From positions 160,342,329 to 160,406,328 of the forward strand of contig CM053143.1 of assembly GCA_028571685.1 (NCBI GenBank): a stretch of DNA of 64,000 nucleotides, given 5' to 3'. A program made the position numbers and the translations under genes. The notes under the pieces are model-generated. The model had not been told where the DNA came from. It did not search any database and saw only the letters and a list, made by a program, of their open reading frames with translations. The stretch is from Heterohyrax brucei. Lineage: Eukaryota > Chordata > Mammalia > Hyracoidea > Procaviidae. This document shows, piece by piece, positions 23,333 through 34,700 of this stretch (positions are counted from its first letter, which is position 1; each line of letters opens with the position of its first letter).

Positions 23333-23750
23333 TTTGGTAGATTATCAAGTTTTCCTTCCAAGTTTAATATTCGATGATGATTTTCTTGTATTATCTTTAT
23401 ATAACTTAATAAATTTCTTTAAAGATATATTTTTACCTGTTGGAATTCAAGTACTATCTTAAAATGCAGATACAGGGGGGAAAAAAATCTTTGACACTAG
23501 TCACACATACATCTATTTAAACCTTTGAGAAATTATGTTATAGCCATTTTTTGTTGTTTTGGTAAGTCATTTAAGGCACTTGTATGTCTTTGTATATTCA
23601 TTTTTAAACAATAAAGCTAGGGTTAAAAGCTAAACTTCAAAAGCTGTGCTAAAGACTAAACAATAAAACAAATTACATATCACTTTACAAGTATGAAAAG
23701 GCTTAATGGAAATCTTCTGTAATCAGATTAAAACAATTTTGAAAAGAGAA

Positions 23751-23779
23751 AACAAAACAAACAAACAAACAAAAAAAAA
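23751..23779. repeat. AAAC simple repeat
   Basis: A run of imperfect 'aaac' units followed by nine A residues. Confidence 0.85.
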
Positions 23780-24369
23780 CCCAAAGAATTCATAACTCAG
23801 TATTCCTAGTCAGATTATTAGGAATTTTTGTAAATTTTTTAAACCAAGGCTTACCCATTTCTAACAGGATCAATTTCAAGTGAAATGTTTAGTAGAACGG
23901 AAAGTATTTCTTTCATGTATGAGTATGAATTTGTGTCAGATGGGAGTTGATGAGTGGGAAGAGAAAGTAGAGACAGGTAGGAATACAATCTTACAGGACA
24001 CTCTTAAACCTTGAGAGCTAGTAAGATCGGCCCTGCTCGATTCTGAACCTCCTTTGTATCCATGACCCATCTTTCTCTCCACTTTTTCACATACTGAATG
24101 GACATACCCACCCTCCATTTTTTCCACTGTTATTTTCTGAAAGCAGACGATGTGTATACTACATTTCACAAATCCACAGATGGAAAGGAATTTTGCTTCG
24201 GGATGTAATACACCCAAGTCTCACTCATGCATGGTTTAGTTAACAGAGAAAATGAGATTTTGGACAAAGATTTGATGCTGGAATAGGTTTTCTCTTTTGG
24301 AATGCTGTGGTAGGGTAAATGTGTTTTAAGCATAAGAAGGACATCGTGGAGGTGAAGGCAAAGCCTAAC

Positions 24370-24767
24370 CTTTTATGGATGAAGTTGTGCCCCCACAAAA
24401 TAGGTGTTGGACTCATTTCTCCTATACTTGTGGATGAAATCCTGTTTACATATTGGATTTTCTGTGTTAATTATATCATATCTGAATAGGGTGGGTTCTG
24501 AACATAATCACTTTTGGGCAACAAAAGAGATTAGACACCAATATTTTTGGAGAGAGTGTGAGGAGACAGATGCCATGTAAGGATAATCTCCAACACAAGG
24601 AAGCAAAGAGTCAAGAAACATCTGAAGCTACCTACAAAAACGATCAGAAATTGCCAAATTCAAGTTTCAACTTCTGTCCTCCAGAGCTGTGAGAAAAATC
24701 AACACCTGTTCTTTAAAGCTACTCATTGTTGCTATTTGTGTTACAGAAACACCAGGGAACTAAGATA
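24370..24767 (+). mobile_element. MaLR-like LTR, sense, different subfamily
   Basis: 'tttatggatgaagttgtgcc' at the start and a terminal region 'cagagctgtgagaaa' … 'ttgctatttgtgttacagaa' resemble the ends of ERVL-MaLR LTRs. The middle ('ttttggagagagtgtgagga') differs from the other LTR family in this window. Ends are approximate. Confidence 0.5.
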
Positions 24768-24917
24768 CTTTGTTCCTTAAATTGACAGGCTTCACATGGA
24801 CCTAATTTAGGGCTTAGTTCTTGAGCTGAGATGTGAGAGCTTATCTGTTTTCTAATTATTGTAAAATATTTTCAAAAAATATATAATCATGTAATTTATT
24901 ACACCAATGTCCATGGT

Positions 24918-25478
24918 AGTAGGAAATAATCAAAGCACATATTGCACTGGGAAAACGTGTTGCAAAAGATCTCTTTAAAGTGTTGAAAAGCAAAGATGTT
25001 ATTTTGAGGACTAAGTTGCACCTGACCCAAGCCATGGTGCTTTCAGTAGTCTCATTTGCATGTGAAGGCTGAACAGTGACTAAGGGAGACTGAAGAAGAG
25101 TTGATGCATTTGAAATACAGTGTTGATCAACAATATGGAATATACCATGGACTGCCAGAAGAATGAGCAATTCTGTTTTGAAAGAAGTACAGCCAGAATG
25201 CTCCCTACAAACTAGAGTAGTGAGACTTTGTCACTTCTACTTTGGATATGTTATTACTAGGGACCAGTCCCTAGAAAATGACCTCACATTTGGTGAAGAG
25301 AAATGCCGAAAAGGAGGAAGAATTCAGTGACATGGATTAACACAGTGACAGTACCAATGGACTCAAACGGCAGCAACTGTGAGGATGGCTCAGGATCTGT
25401 CAGGGCTTTGTTCTACTGTACACAGGGTTGCTACGATTCAGAACCAAATTTATGGTACCTAATCACAACAATAATAAC
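24918..25478 (+). mobile_element. RTE 3' fragment, sense
   Basis: 5'-truncated RTE beginning in the region 'gcaaaagatctctttaaagt'. It passes 'gactgaagaagagttgatgc', 'gaagtacagccagaatgctc' and 'cagtccctagaaaatgacct', and ends with the tail 'tggtacctaatcacaacaat'. It encodes the dead C-terminal part of the RTE protein, with stops. Confidence 0.85.
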
Positions 25479-25962
25479 TTACCACGTAAAAACATTAGTC
25501 ATAGGGAAATATATACACAGGCATGTTTTGCTGATAAAGCTTTAAAGTTTACACAGCTTTAAAGAAACTGGAGTTTTCATGTGTGGTTTATAAATCAGTC
25601 AATATTAATGAAGCTTGCAGAACTTATGTGAATTTACATAAAAGATTCATTTATAGGTTTAATTTATACTTGCAACCAATTTTGCACAAAGGAATTATGA
25701 AATTTTATACAATCTTCAAATCACATCTAAGAAATATATATACTCAGTTATATAGATAGTAGATAACAGGTCATCAGCTAAGAAGTGAATAACAGGATGC
25801 AAAAAGTTCTCTAGTATGATCACTATATACCTTGTACTTAAAAAAAATAACATTTGTATTATACAGAAAAGAGTATTGGTATATAACAAATGTCAGTCTT
25901 AGCTCTGAGTAATGGGAATAAAAGTTGGATTGTGCATTATTTTATGTATACAAATTTTTCTT
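25479..25962. other. No recognised feature
   Basis: Short A+T-rich spacer between an RTE end and an AfroSINE. Confidence 0.4.
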
Positions 25963-25972
25963 CATTCACACA

Positions 25973-26124
25973 TGAAACCCTGGTGGCATAGTGGGTTAAG
26001 TGCTACATCTGCTAACAGAAAGGGCATTTCAAATCCGCCAGGTGCTCTGTGGAAACCCTATGGGGCAGTTCTACCTTGACCTGTAGGGTCACTATGGCTC
26101 CATCCTGACTCGATGGCAGTGGGT
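25973..26124 (+). mobile_element. AfroSINE, sense
   Basis: It starts 'gaaaccctggtggcatagtg' and ends '...actcgatggcagtgggt'. An exact 10-bp duplication 'cattcacaca' flanks it at 25963-25972 and 26125-26134. Confidence 0.92.
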
Positions 26125-26272
26125 CATTCACACACACAAGAACACACATAGATAAGTATGAATGCCTGTGTATAATAACGAATAATTAAAATCAGATAAA
26201 TAACACAAAGAAGAAAACATGTTTCAGAGAAATAATATTAGAATCCTAGTAATTACGTGATGAAAATAATAA

Positions 26273-26432
26273 AGCCAAGACAAGTGCTGTCGAGTCGCAT
26301 CTGACTCATCACCACCCTAGGGGCCAGAGTAGAAATGATCCCCAGAGTATTCAAGGAGCGCCTGGTGGATGTGAACTGCTGACCTTGTGGTTAGCAGTGG
26401 TAGCACTTAACCCACTACACCACCAGAGTTTG
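26273..26432 (-). mobile_element. AfroSINE, antisense
   Basis: It has the tail 'agccaagacaagtgctgtcg', the middle 'attcaaggagcgcctggtgg', 'ggttagcagtggtagcactt' and the head 'ccaccagagtttg'. The A+T-rich flanks share 'aataataa', a possible target duplication. It still carries CpGs, which suggests moderate youth. Confidence 0.88.
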
Positions 26433-26579
26433 TAATAATAATATAATAAGATCCATACATTTCTTGTGAAACACTATTTTTGTTTGTTTGTTTCTTTGTT
26501 TAGGAAAATCAAAATAGTGTCATGTCTTATACACTGAGTCGTGCCTCACCAGTGTAACTGCCACCCTTTTTCCCTCGTT

Positions 26580-26673
26580 AATCATAGAAGCAGGCTTTAC
26601 AACATGGTACCAGGGATCATGGCTCAGCCAAACCACCAAACAAATTTTGGGGGAACACAATTCAATTCATGAC
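26580..26673 (-). mobile_element. MaLR-like LTR end fragment, antisense
   Basis: 'acaacatggtaccagggatc' and 'acacaattcaattcatgaca' correspond to the reversed 5' end of the LTR family at 19548-20104. The rest of the LTR is missing. Confidence 0.5.
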
Positions 26674-27120
26674 ATTTTTCTAGATTGCTTTCCAGTGATT
26701 TGCACGCAGATTGTGTAATAACATTACATAAACTCACTTTCCTGATGTTAAATACCAGATATTATTTGAAATTATCTTTCTTTCGACACAATACTCAATT
26801 CTCCACTCTACCACTCTATCAAGCGATGTTTCTTTAGCAAATTGGTTGTCTCTTTGAAAAGCAAGTAGTAAATTTTCCAACTTTCTTGATAATGTATGAT
26901 GAATACAAAATAAGTTAGAAGAGCTATGACTAAATTGATTAAATTATTTATGTTTCTGTTTACTTTTGATTATATATCACAGAAGACAACGCATGCTCTG
27001 GGGAAAAACATAGGGCAGATTGTGACAACAGTTCTGTTAAAGAAGTGTCCCCTCCCAGGAATGCTTCAGTATGAATCTTACATTTGTTACATGGTAGAGG
27101 CTTACAGCAGTATTACCACT
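26674..27120. other. No recognised feature
   Basis: A+T-rich unassigned spacer. Confidence 0.35.
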
Positions 27121-27265
27121 TGGAGCTGAATCACTTCCAGTTCATAGTGATCTCATAAGACAGAGCGGAGCTGTCTCATATAGTTTACAAGGAACATGAT
27201 GAACTGGAACTGCTAATCTTTTGGTAGCAGCTGTAGCTCCTAGCCACTGTGACATCAGGGTTTCC
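27121..27265 (-). mobile_element. AfroSINE, antisense, diverged
   Basis: 'ttccagttcatagtgatctc', 'tagtttacaaggaacatgat', 'tttggtagcagctgtagctc' and the reversed head ending 'cagggtttcc' follow the family order. A long A run (27284-27301) follows it on the right. Confidence 0.75.
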
Positions 27266-27283
27266 TCCCAGAACACAGTAAAT

Positions 27284-27301
27284 TAAAAAAAAAAAAAAAA
27301 A
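27284..27301. repeat. Poly-A run
   Basis: About seventeen consecutive A residues lie between the antisense SINE and a purine-rich stretch. Confidence 0.9.
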
Positions 27302-27589
27302 GGAGTAGGGGTAGCAAGTAGAAGAAAGTAAGAAAGTAGATGGAGGCGGATTTAAAGAAATAATTAAGAAATAAAACACAAAGACCCCTGAGAACCATTT
27401 TAATAATGGTTATTATGAGGGAATAATGAATATTATGAGGGAAATGGGAAAACTTTGGATCATCTGGAACATAAGAATGGCATGACTGCATACAATCATC
27501 CTGACTGCATACAATAATCCTACCTTATCTTAGCACATGAGCAAGATGTGAAAGGTTTTAGTAATGAGTAGGTCCTGGATGCTTCCTGA

Positions 27590-27785
27590 GGGGTCCCTCA
27601 GTAACAAAAATGGTTAAGAGCTCACCTACTAACTGAAAGATTGGTGGTTCAAATCTAATCAGAGGCATCTCAAAGAAAGACCTGGTGATCTACTTCCAAA
27701 ACATAACAGCCACTGAAAACCTTACAGAGCACACACAGCTCTACTCAAATGTATGGAATCACCATGACCTTTGGGAGGTTCACTG
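27590..27785 (+). mobile_element. Long-form AfroSINE, sense
   Basis: The head 'atggttaagagctcacctac', the B-box-like 'gtggttcaaatctaatc' and the extended middle 'gaaagacctggtgatctact' mark the longer AfroSINE subfamily. That middle block is absent from the short form. Confidence 0.7.
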
Positions 27786-27789
27786 GAGT

Positions 27790-27968
27790 CTTTGGGGTAT
27801 AAAGGGATAGTATACTTGGATGTAAACTATCAGTTTGGCTGTAGAAGTCCACCTAGATAATCATCAGAAGAAAAGCCTGGCAATCCTCTTCCAAAAAGTC
27901 AGTCATTAAAAACATAGAATACAGTTTGTCTCTGATGCACATGGGGATCTATATGACAGCAACTAGTA
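27790..27968 (+). mobile_element. Long-form AfroSINE, sense, diverged
   Basis: It has the same layout as its left neighbour: a degraded tRNA-like head, 'gaagaaaagcctggcaatcc', 'tcagtcattaaaaacatag' and the tail 'tatgacagcaact'. It directly abuts a tRNA-Gly-headed SINE. Confidence 0.6.
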
Positions 27969-28460
27969 GGTGGTTCAATGGTAGAATTCTAACCTCCCAT
28001 AGAGCACCCTACTGGTGTAGTGGTCAAGGGCTATGTTTGCTAAACAAAAGGTTATCAGTTTGAATCCTCCTGACACTCCTTAGAAACTCCACAGAGTAAT
28101 TCTACTGTGTCCTATAGGGTTGCTTGATGGCAATGAGTTCGTTTTTTTCTTTTTTTTTCTTTGGTTGTTGTTGTTGTTTGTTTGTTTGTATAAGGTTTGA
28201 TTCCTGGCCAATGCACCTGACGCACAGTATCCACCTGTCAGTGGAGGATTGCAACTTAGTATGGTGAATAAGACAAGTTAGGAACAAAGCTCTGATGGTC
28301 TGCTTCTAAAATTCAGTAAATGAAAATGTGATGCATCACAATATTCTCATCTGCCACCAGTCATGGGGATGCCACAGGATCAGCAGCATTTTGTTTTACT
28401 GTAAAAAGGATTATCATGAGTTAGAAGTAGGCCCTGTGGCAGCTAACAACAATCACAATA
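27969..28460 (+). mobile_element. tRNA-Gly-headed SINE, split by an AfroSINE
   Basis: The left part 27969-28000 reads 'ggttcaatggtagaattcta', close to the A-box half of tRNA-Gly. The right part resumes at about 28192 with 'ggtttgattcctggccaatg', the B-box half and acceptor stem. It goes on through 'tgtcagtggaggattgcaac' and 'tcatggggatgccacaggat' to a tail 'cagctaacaacaatcac' like that of RTE. An AfroSINE (28001-28190) separates the two halves. It is a pol III-type SINE and not a tRNA gene. Confidence 0.8.
28001..28190 (+). mobile_element. AfroSINE nested in the tRNA-Gly SINE
   Basis: 'gcaccctactggtgtagtgg', 'gttatcagtttgaatcctcc', 'ccttagaaactccacagagt' and the tail 'gcttgatggcaatgagttcg' identify a sense AfroSINE. 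It is followed by a T-rich and TTG/TTTG simple tail (about 28140-28190). Confidence 0.85.
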
Positions 28461-28765
28461 TTGGTCTTTTTCAGTTAAAGCAGAATATAGTTGAGAACCC
28501 ATTATCATCAACCATCAGCAATCAGCCATTGCATTACATGATGACAAAACAACAATCATCATCTCCTTCAGATATAATATTTCAGGGAACTGAGGTTTGT
28601 TAAAAATCTAAAGGCTTAGTTCTCATTTATTTTTTAAAGGAATTATTTAAGAAGAAAAAGGAAATCACTTTAAGGTAATATTCTCTGTTCTTCAAAGAAA
28701 CTTCAAAGTGACCTAATATTACCCAAAACATGTTCAAGTCACAATGATCTTTGTTTCACGAAACT
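28461..28765. other. No recognised feature
   Basis: Short unassigned A+T-rich spacer before the L1. Confidence 0.35.
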
Positions 28766-29614
28766 GAGGGGATTGGAGTCAAGAAGGCAGACTAAATACA
28801 TGTCTCCCTAAGTCCCTCTGGAAACCAACTCCTGAACTGATAATTAAACAGAGCTTTCTGGACACCTAGTGAGCCCTAGAATACAGCATTGGGCTGTTAA
28901 TTTGAACTTCATACCATTGAGTAGAAAGCTTCCTTTCTTTCACTGATCCCTGCTCTTGATTAAGGGTAACTCACCATTTTAACTTTTATTTCCCTGTCTT
29001 GGCCGGTGGTGGAGCTGGGACTTGACTGGTGGCTGGCCTTTGATGCACTGCTGGTGGAATTGGCAAGTGAATTCGTCATGTCTTGAGAGCCCAGCTTTGG
29101 ACTCTGAATCTCAGAGCCTTTGGTCTCTCTTTTCATGTCCTTCATTGACTGGCCTGTGCCAGGGCAGGCGGGGAGCTTGTAGAGAATGCCATCTGTTCCA
29201 CCAGGAGGTGTAGGTACCACACAGAGGGCTCAGCAGGACCTAATTCCTAAGCTGGGAGGTAGTGTCTGCCTGGAGGAGAGCACTCTTCTGGCTGTAAAGC
29301 AGTGTTCTACACAGTGTCGCCTATGGCTGGGGCCCGACAGCAGAGGCTAGCAGGGCAGCAGCCTTCCTGTATTTTGAACTAGTTTATAACATCTGGGATT
29401 GGATACAGAGGTGCTTACATTGCCAGCTGGGAAGAAGGATCTAAACACCTAAAACATGACTTGACTTTAGAAGTTGTCAGACACCTTTTATCTTTCATTT
29501 TAAGATGGCCTAGAGAAACAAATGTGGTCCATCCTCACAACATCTCTTCCAGGCTCTATTAACTCACATTATGCCCTAAAAGCAGCAAACTCCTAGAGAA
29601 AAGTGTAACCAAGA

Positions 29615-30504
29615 AATGAGCCAAGGCTTCAGAAGGACCCCAAATGAAACAACCAAAGAATTTCTCAGATGAAGAAACCTTACTGAAACTACTGAAAGGT
29701 GAATACAAAAGGATTATACACAGAGTCCTCCTAGACCTTATGCAAAACACAGCAGAGAAAAATGAAAAAGTAAGCAGGCTGTTTGATCTGATGGAACACC
29801 AGTACTCTGAAGTCCAACAGATGAAGAACAAAATCAAAGACATACAAACTTCAATACAAAGCCAAGGAAACAGAATGGAAAATAGAATTTCTGACTTGGA
29901 AGACATAGCTACTGACTCCATCATCTAGGAGGAAAAATCAGAAGAAAGAAACAAGAAAAATGAAGAAGCATTAAGAAGCATGTGGGACACTGTTAAGAGG
30001 AACAATTTACGATTAACTGGAGTTCCTGAAAAGGGCAAGACACCTGAGAACACAGAGAGTATTATGGCTGAGCTGCTGCCAGAAAACTTCCCATAAATTA
30101 TGAAAGAAGAGAATGTAGATATCCAAGATGCATATCGAATGCCACTCAATATACACCTCCAAAGAAAGACTCCAAGACATAACATAATCAAGCTTAACAA
30201 ATTGAAACATAAGCATGAACTCTTAAAGGTAGGAAGACTCAAAGTAAAGCTAATATTCAGAGGGAAATCCTGTAGGCTTTCATCAGATTTCTCAGCAAAA
30301 ACAATGATGGCATGGAGACAGTGGCATGACACATTCAAAGCCCTGAAGGAGAACTTTCAAACAAGAATTACATATCCTGCAAAACTATCTCTGAAACATG
30401 AAAATGAAATGAAGACATTCGCAGATAAACAGAAACTCAGAGACTTTGTAAAAACCAAGCAAAAGTTACAAGAAATATTACAGAATCTCTTGGCTTTGGC
30501 TTAG
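29615..30504 (+). pseudogene. L1 ORF1 (RNA-binding chaperone), broken
   Basis: ORF1p binds L1 RNA as a trimer in the ribonucleoprotein. The reading starts MSQGFRRTPNETTKEF at 29615. It then shifts frame by one extra T near 29660, giving 'SDEETLLKLLKGEYKRIIHR'. A coiled-coil-like stretch lies at about 29760-29910 ('LMEHQYSEVQQMKNKIKDIQ'). The RRM begins with 'NNLRLTGVPEKGKTPENTES' and the C-terminal domain ends with 'KTFADKQKLRDFVKTKQKLQ'. In-frame stops lie at 29926 and near 30094. At about 296 codons it is somewhat short of the usual ~340. Confidence 0.85.
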
Positions 30505-30941
30505 AAGAACAAAACCACTAACTTTATATTTTAGAAGGACACATTATCTAGAAACCTACTCAGTTGGGGAAGGCTCCAAACTCAATCAAAGCTATAATAG
30601 TGAAAGAAATGATCCACTGATCATATCATGAAAAATGTGATGTCAGCATATTAAAAAGAGGGATGTACTACAGTCATTATAGTTCTTCCAGATGAAGAGG
30701 AAGTCGACAAGACTGACAGTAATTGACATTGGGTTTCTATATAGTTTATTAAGGGGGAATCACAGTGACAGCCGTAAAGCACAATACAGATGCAACACAC
30801 TATATCAAGAAATGTAACACAGGAGTCTCAACAACCATAAAACCAACCCTGAAAATGGTGAAAACTCACAAAAAAGAATGTCTTAGAACAGATAAATAAA
30901 AACAACAGAGAAAACATCAACACAAAGATAAACATATCACA

Positions 30942-33900
30942 ATGACAGCACTGAACACATGCGTATCAATAATTACACTGAATGTGAATGGACTGAATGG
31001 TCCAGTAAAGAGACATCAAGAGACATCTTGGATCAAAAGACATGACCCATCTTTATGTTGTCTACAAGAAACTCACTTCAGACTTAAAGATAGGAACAAA
31101 CTGAAAATTAAAGGATGGAAGAGTATATATCAAGCTAACAATGAACAAAGAAGAGCAGGGGTGTCAATTCTAATCTCAGATAAAATAGATTTTAATGGAA
31201 AATCCACCAGTGTGAACAAGGATGGACACTATGTATTGCTGAAAGTTTCAATACACAAGCAGGGCTTAACAGTGTTAAATACTTATGTACTTCATATTAA
31301 AGCACCTAAATACATCAAAGAAACTGACTACACTCAAAAAAGAGATAGATCACTCCACAATAATAGTGGGAGACTTCAACACTCCACTCTCAATATTGGA
31401 CAGATTGTCTAGAAAAAAACCTCAGTAAAGACACAGAAGATTTTATTGCCACAATTAACCAACTAGACCTAATCGACATATACACAACTTTCTGTCCATC
31501 AGCAGACAACTATACCTTCTTCTCCAGTGCACATGGAACATTCTCCAGAATAGACCATGTGGTAGGACATAAAGTAATTCTCAACAAAATCCATACCACT
31601 GAATTAATGCAAAACATCTTCTCAGATCACAAAGCCATGAAAGTTGAAATCAATAGCAGAAAAAATATAGACAGACAGTGGAACTCATGGAAACTGAATA
31701 CCATCTTGCTCAACAAACCATGGGTTATAGAAGAAATCCAGGATGAAATAAAGAAATTTATGGATTACAATGAGAATGAAAACACTTCTTACCAGAACTT
31801 ATAGGATACAGCCAAAACAGTGCTCAAAGGTCAGTGTATCTCCATAAATACACACATCTGGAAGGAAGGAAGTAACCAAACCAAAGAACTAACCCTATAG
31901 CTTCAACAAATACAGAGAGAACAACAGAGGAATCCCTCAGTCACCAGAAGAAAACAGATCATAAAGATTAGAGCAGAACTGAACGAATTAAAGAACAATT
32001 GAAAAAATTGAAAAGATCAAAAGCTGTTTTCTTGAAAATTTCAACAAAATCGATAAACCATTGGCTGAACTTACTAAGGAAAAATAGGAAAGGAAACAAA
32101 TAACCCAAATAAGAAAGGAGAGGGTAGTTGTCACAACAGATCCAACAGAAATAAAAAATACCATAGCAGAATACTATGAAAGACTGTACTCTAACAAATT
32201 TGAAAACCTAGAGAAAATGTACAAATTCCATGATTCACATTGCCTACCAAAATTATCACAAGCTGAAGCAGAACAACTTAGTAAACCATCATAACAGAAG
32301 AGATTGAAAAATCAATGAAAAACTGACAACCGAAAAAATCCCAGTCCCAGAAGGCTTCACCTCAGAATTCTACCAAATCTTTAGAGAAGAGTTATCTCCA
32401 ATACTATTGCAACTATTTCACAGCACAGAAAGGATAGAATACTTCCAAATTCATTCTAGGAAGCCTGCATAACCCTAGTACTAAAGCCAGGGACAGACAA
32501 AACAAAAAACGAGAACTACAGACCCACATCATTCATGAATCTAGATGCAAAAATCTTCAACAAAATTCTTGCTAACAGAATACAACAACATATCCAAAAA
32601 TAATCTATGTTGACCAAGTTGGATTCATACCAGGGATGCAAGGCTGGTTCAGCACCAGAAAAACAATCAATGTGATCAACCACATAAATAATACAGAAGA
32701 CAAGAATCACTTGATCTTGTCTATTGGTGCAGAAAACACATTTGATAAAGTCCAAAACCCATTCATGCTAAAAACAGTCAGCAAAATAGGAATAGACAGC
32801 CAGTTCCTCAATACAAGAAGGGCCATTTATACAAAGCCAGCTGCCTACATCATCCTGAATGGAGAGAGACTGAAATAGTTTCCCTTGAGAACAGAAACTA
32901 GTCAAGGATGTCCACTGTCACATCTCCTATTCAACACTGTGCTAGAAGTTCTAGACAGAGAAATTAGATAAGACCAAGAAACAAAGGGCATCTGCATCGG
33001 CAAAAAAGAAGTAAAAATCTCCCTATTTGCAGATGATGTGATTGCATACACAGTGAATCCCAAAGAATCCATAAGTAAACTACTCAAACTGATAGAAGAG
33101 TTCAGCAAAGTCTCAGGATACAAGAGAAATGTAAGTACATCAGCAGGATTCCTTTATATCAACAAAGAGATTATTAAGGAAGAAACCACCAAGTGAATAC
33201 CATTTACTACATCCCCTAAGAAGATGAAATACCTAGGAAAAAATCTAACCAGAGAAATAACAGACCTTTACAAAGAGAACTACAAGCCCTTACTACAAGA
33301 AATTAAGAGAGAATTCCATAAATGGAGAAACCTACCGTGCTCATGGATAGGAAGACTTAACATTGTGACAATGTCTATTTTGCCTAAAGCAATCTACTTA
33401 TACAATGAAATCCCAATACAAATTCCAGTGACATTTTTTAATAAGACGGAGAAGCAAATTACCAACTTTGTCTGAAAAGAGAAGAAAGCCCTGGATAAGT
33501 AGAGCACTACTAAAAAAGAACACACTGGGAGGCCTCTCATTACCTGACCTTAGAACGTATTACATTGCCACAGTAGTCTAAACAGTCTGGTACCATTACA
33601 AAAATAGACAGATAGATCAATGTAACAGAATCGAGACCCCAGAGATGACACCATCTTCCTATGAACAGCTGATATTCAACAAAGGCCCTAAGACATTAAA
33701 CTGGGGTGAAAACAATCTCTTCAACAAATAATGCTGGCAAAATTGGATATCCATCTGCAATAAATTGAAACAAGACCCATATCTTACACCTTATACAAAA
33801 ACCAGCTCAAACTGGATAGAAGACCTAAATATCAAATCTAAAATGATAAAGCTCATCCAAGAAAAAGTAGGAACAGCAATGGAAGGTTTAATACACAATG

Positions 33901-34700
33901 TAGACAGACTTCAAAATCTGTCAAACAAAGCACAAACAACAGAAGAGAAAAAAGATAAATGGTAACTACTAGGAATCAAACTCTTTGGCTCATCCAAATT
34001 AATTCTATCAACAGAATTAAAAGGCCACCTACAGAATGGGAAAATAATATTTGGCAACTAAATGTCAGATTGACACCTGATCTCCATAATCTATAAGGTA
34101 CTACAAAATATCAATAAGAAAAAGATAAATCATCCAGTTAAGCGATGGGCAAAGGAGATGGACAGATACATCTCTAAAGAGGAGATCCAAGCAGCCAAAA
34201 AATACATGTGGACATTCTCATGATCCTGAGCTATTAAAGAAATTCAAATCAAAACTACAGCGAGATACCATCTCACTCTAACAAGGTTGGCCATGATCCA
34301 AAAATGCAAAACAACAAACGCTGGAGAGGCTGTGGAGAAATTGAAACTCTCCTACACTGTTAGTGAGATTGCAAAATGGTGCAACCTCTTTGGAAAGCAA
34401 TCTGGCACTTCCTTAAAATGGATCTAGATATATCATTTCACCCAGTAATTCCACTGCTCAGAAGAGATCCTGCAGAATCAAGGCCATTCACACCAACTGA
34501 CACATGAACATGAGTGTTTATCACTGCACAGTCCTCAGTAGCAAAAAGATGGAATCAACCCAGATGCCCAACGACAGGAATGGATAGGTTAACTACGGTA
34601 TATATACTCAATGGAGCACTATGTAATGATAAAGAACAACAAGGGTTTCAGGAAACATCTCATAAACTAGTTACAATTGGAGGACATTATGCTGAGTGAA
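30942..34700 (+). pseudogene. L1 ORF2 (endonuclease / reverse transcriptase), broken
   Basis: ORF2p nicks target DNA and reverse transcribes L1 RNA. The endonuclease starts with 'SIITLNVNGLNGPVKRHQ' and the catalytic Glu block 'LCCLQETHF'. After a frameshift near 31360 it continues with 'GDFNTPLS', 'GTFSRIDHVVGHK' and 'FSDHKA'. Reverse transcriptase shows '[19 protein letters not shown]', '[17 protein letters not shown]' and the intact 'FADD' motif at 33026-33037. Many stops and frameshifts interrupt it, among them after 'IGQIV', 'ERLK' and 'KQITNFV'. The C-terminal region reads 'SSVAKRWNQPRCPTTGMD'. It is non-coding now. The 3' limit is approximate. Confidence 0.88.

Larger units (their letters stand above)
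22673..24369. other. No recognised feature apart from small repeats
   Basis: A+T-rich. It contains a perfect 18-bp tandem duplication at 23297-23332 and an AAAC-type simple repeat at 23751-23779. A 93-codon minus-strand frame at 23936-24217 has no recognisable signature. Confidence 0.4.

Noticed and set aside
27969-28220. tRNA-Gly-like sequence
   Set aside because: It is split by an AfroSINE, and followed by a SINE body and RTE-like tail. It is a SINE head, not a tRNA gene. The same holds for all AfroSINE heads with A/B-box-like motifs.
30942-31412. 156-codon open frame that could pass as a gene
   Set aside because: It is the start of L1 ORF2 endonuclease and is annotated as part of the broken LINE.
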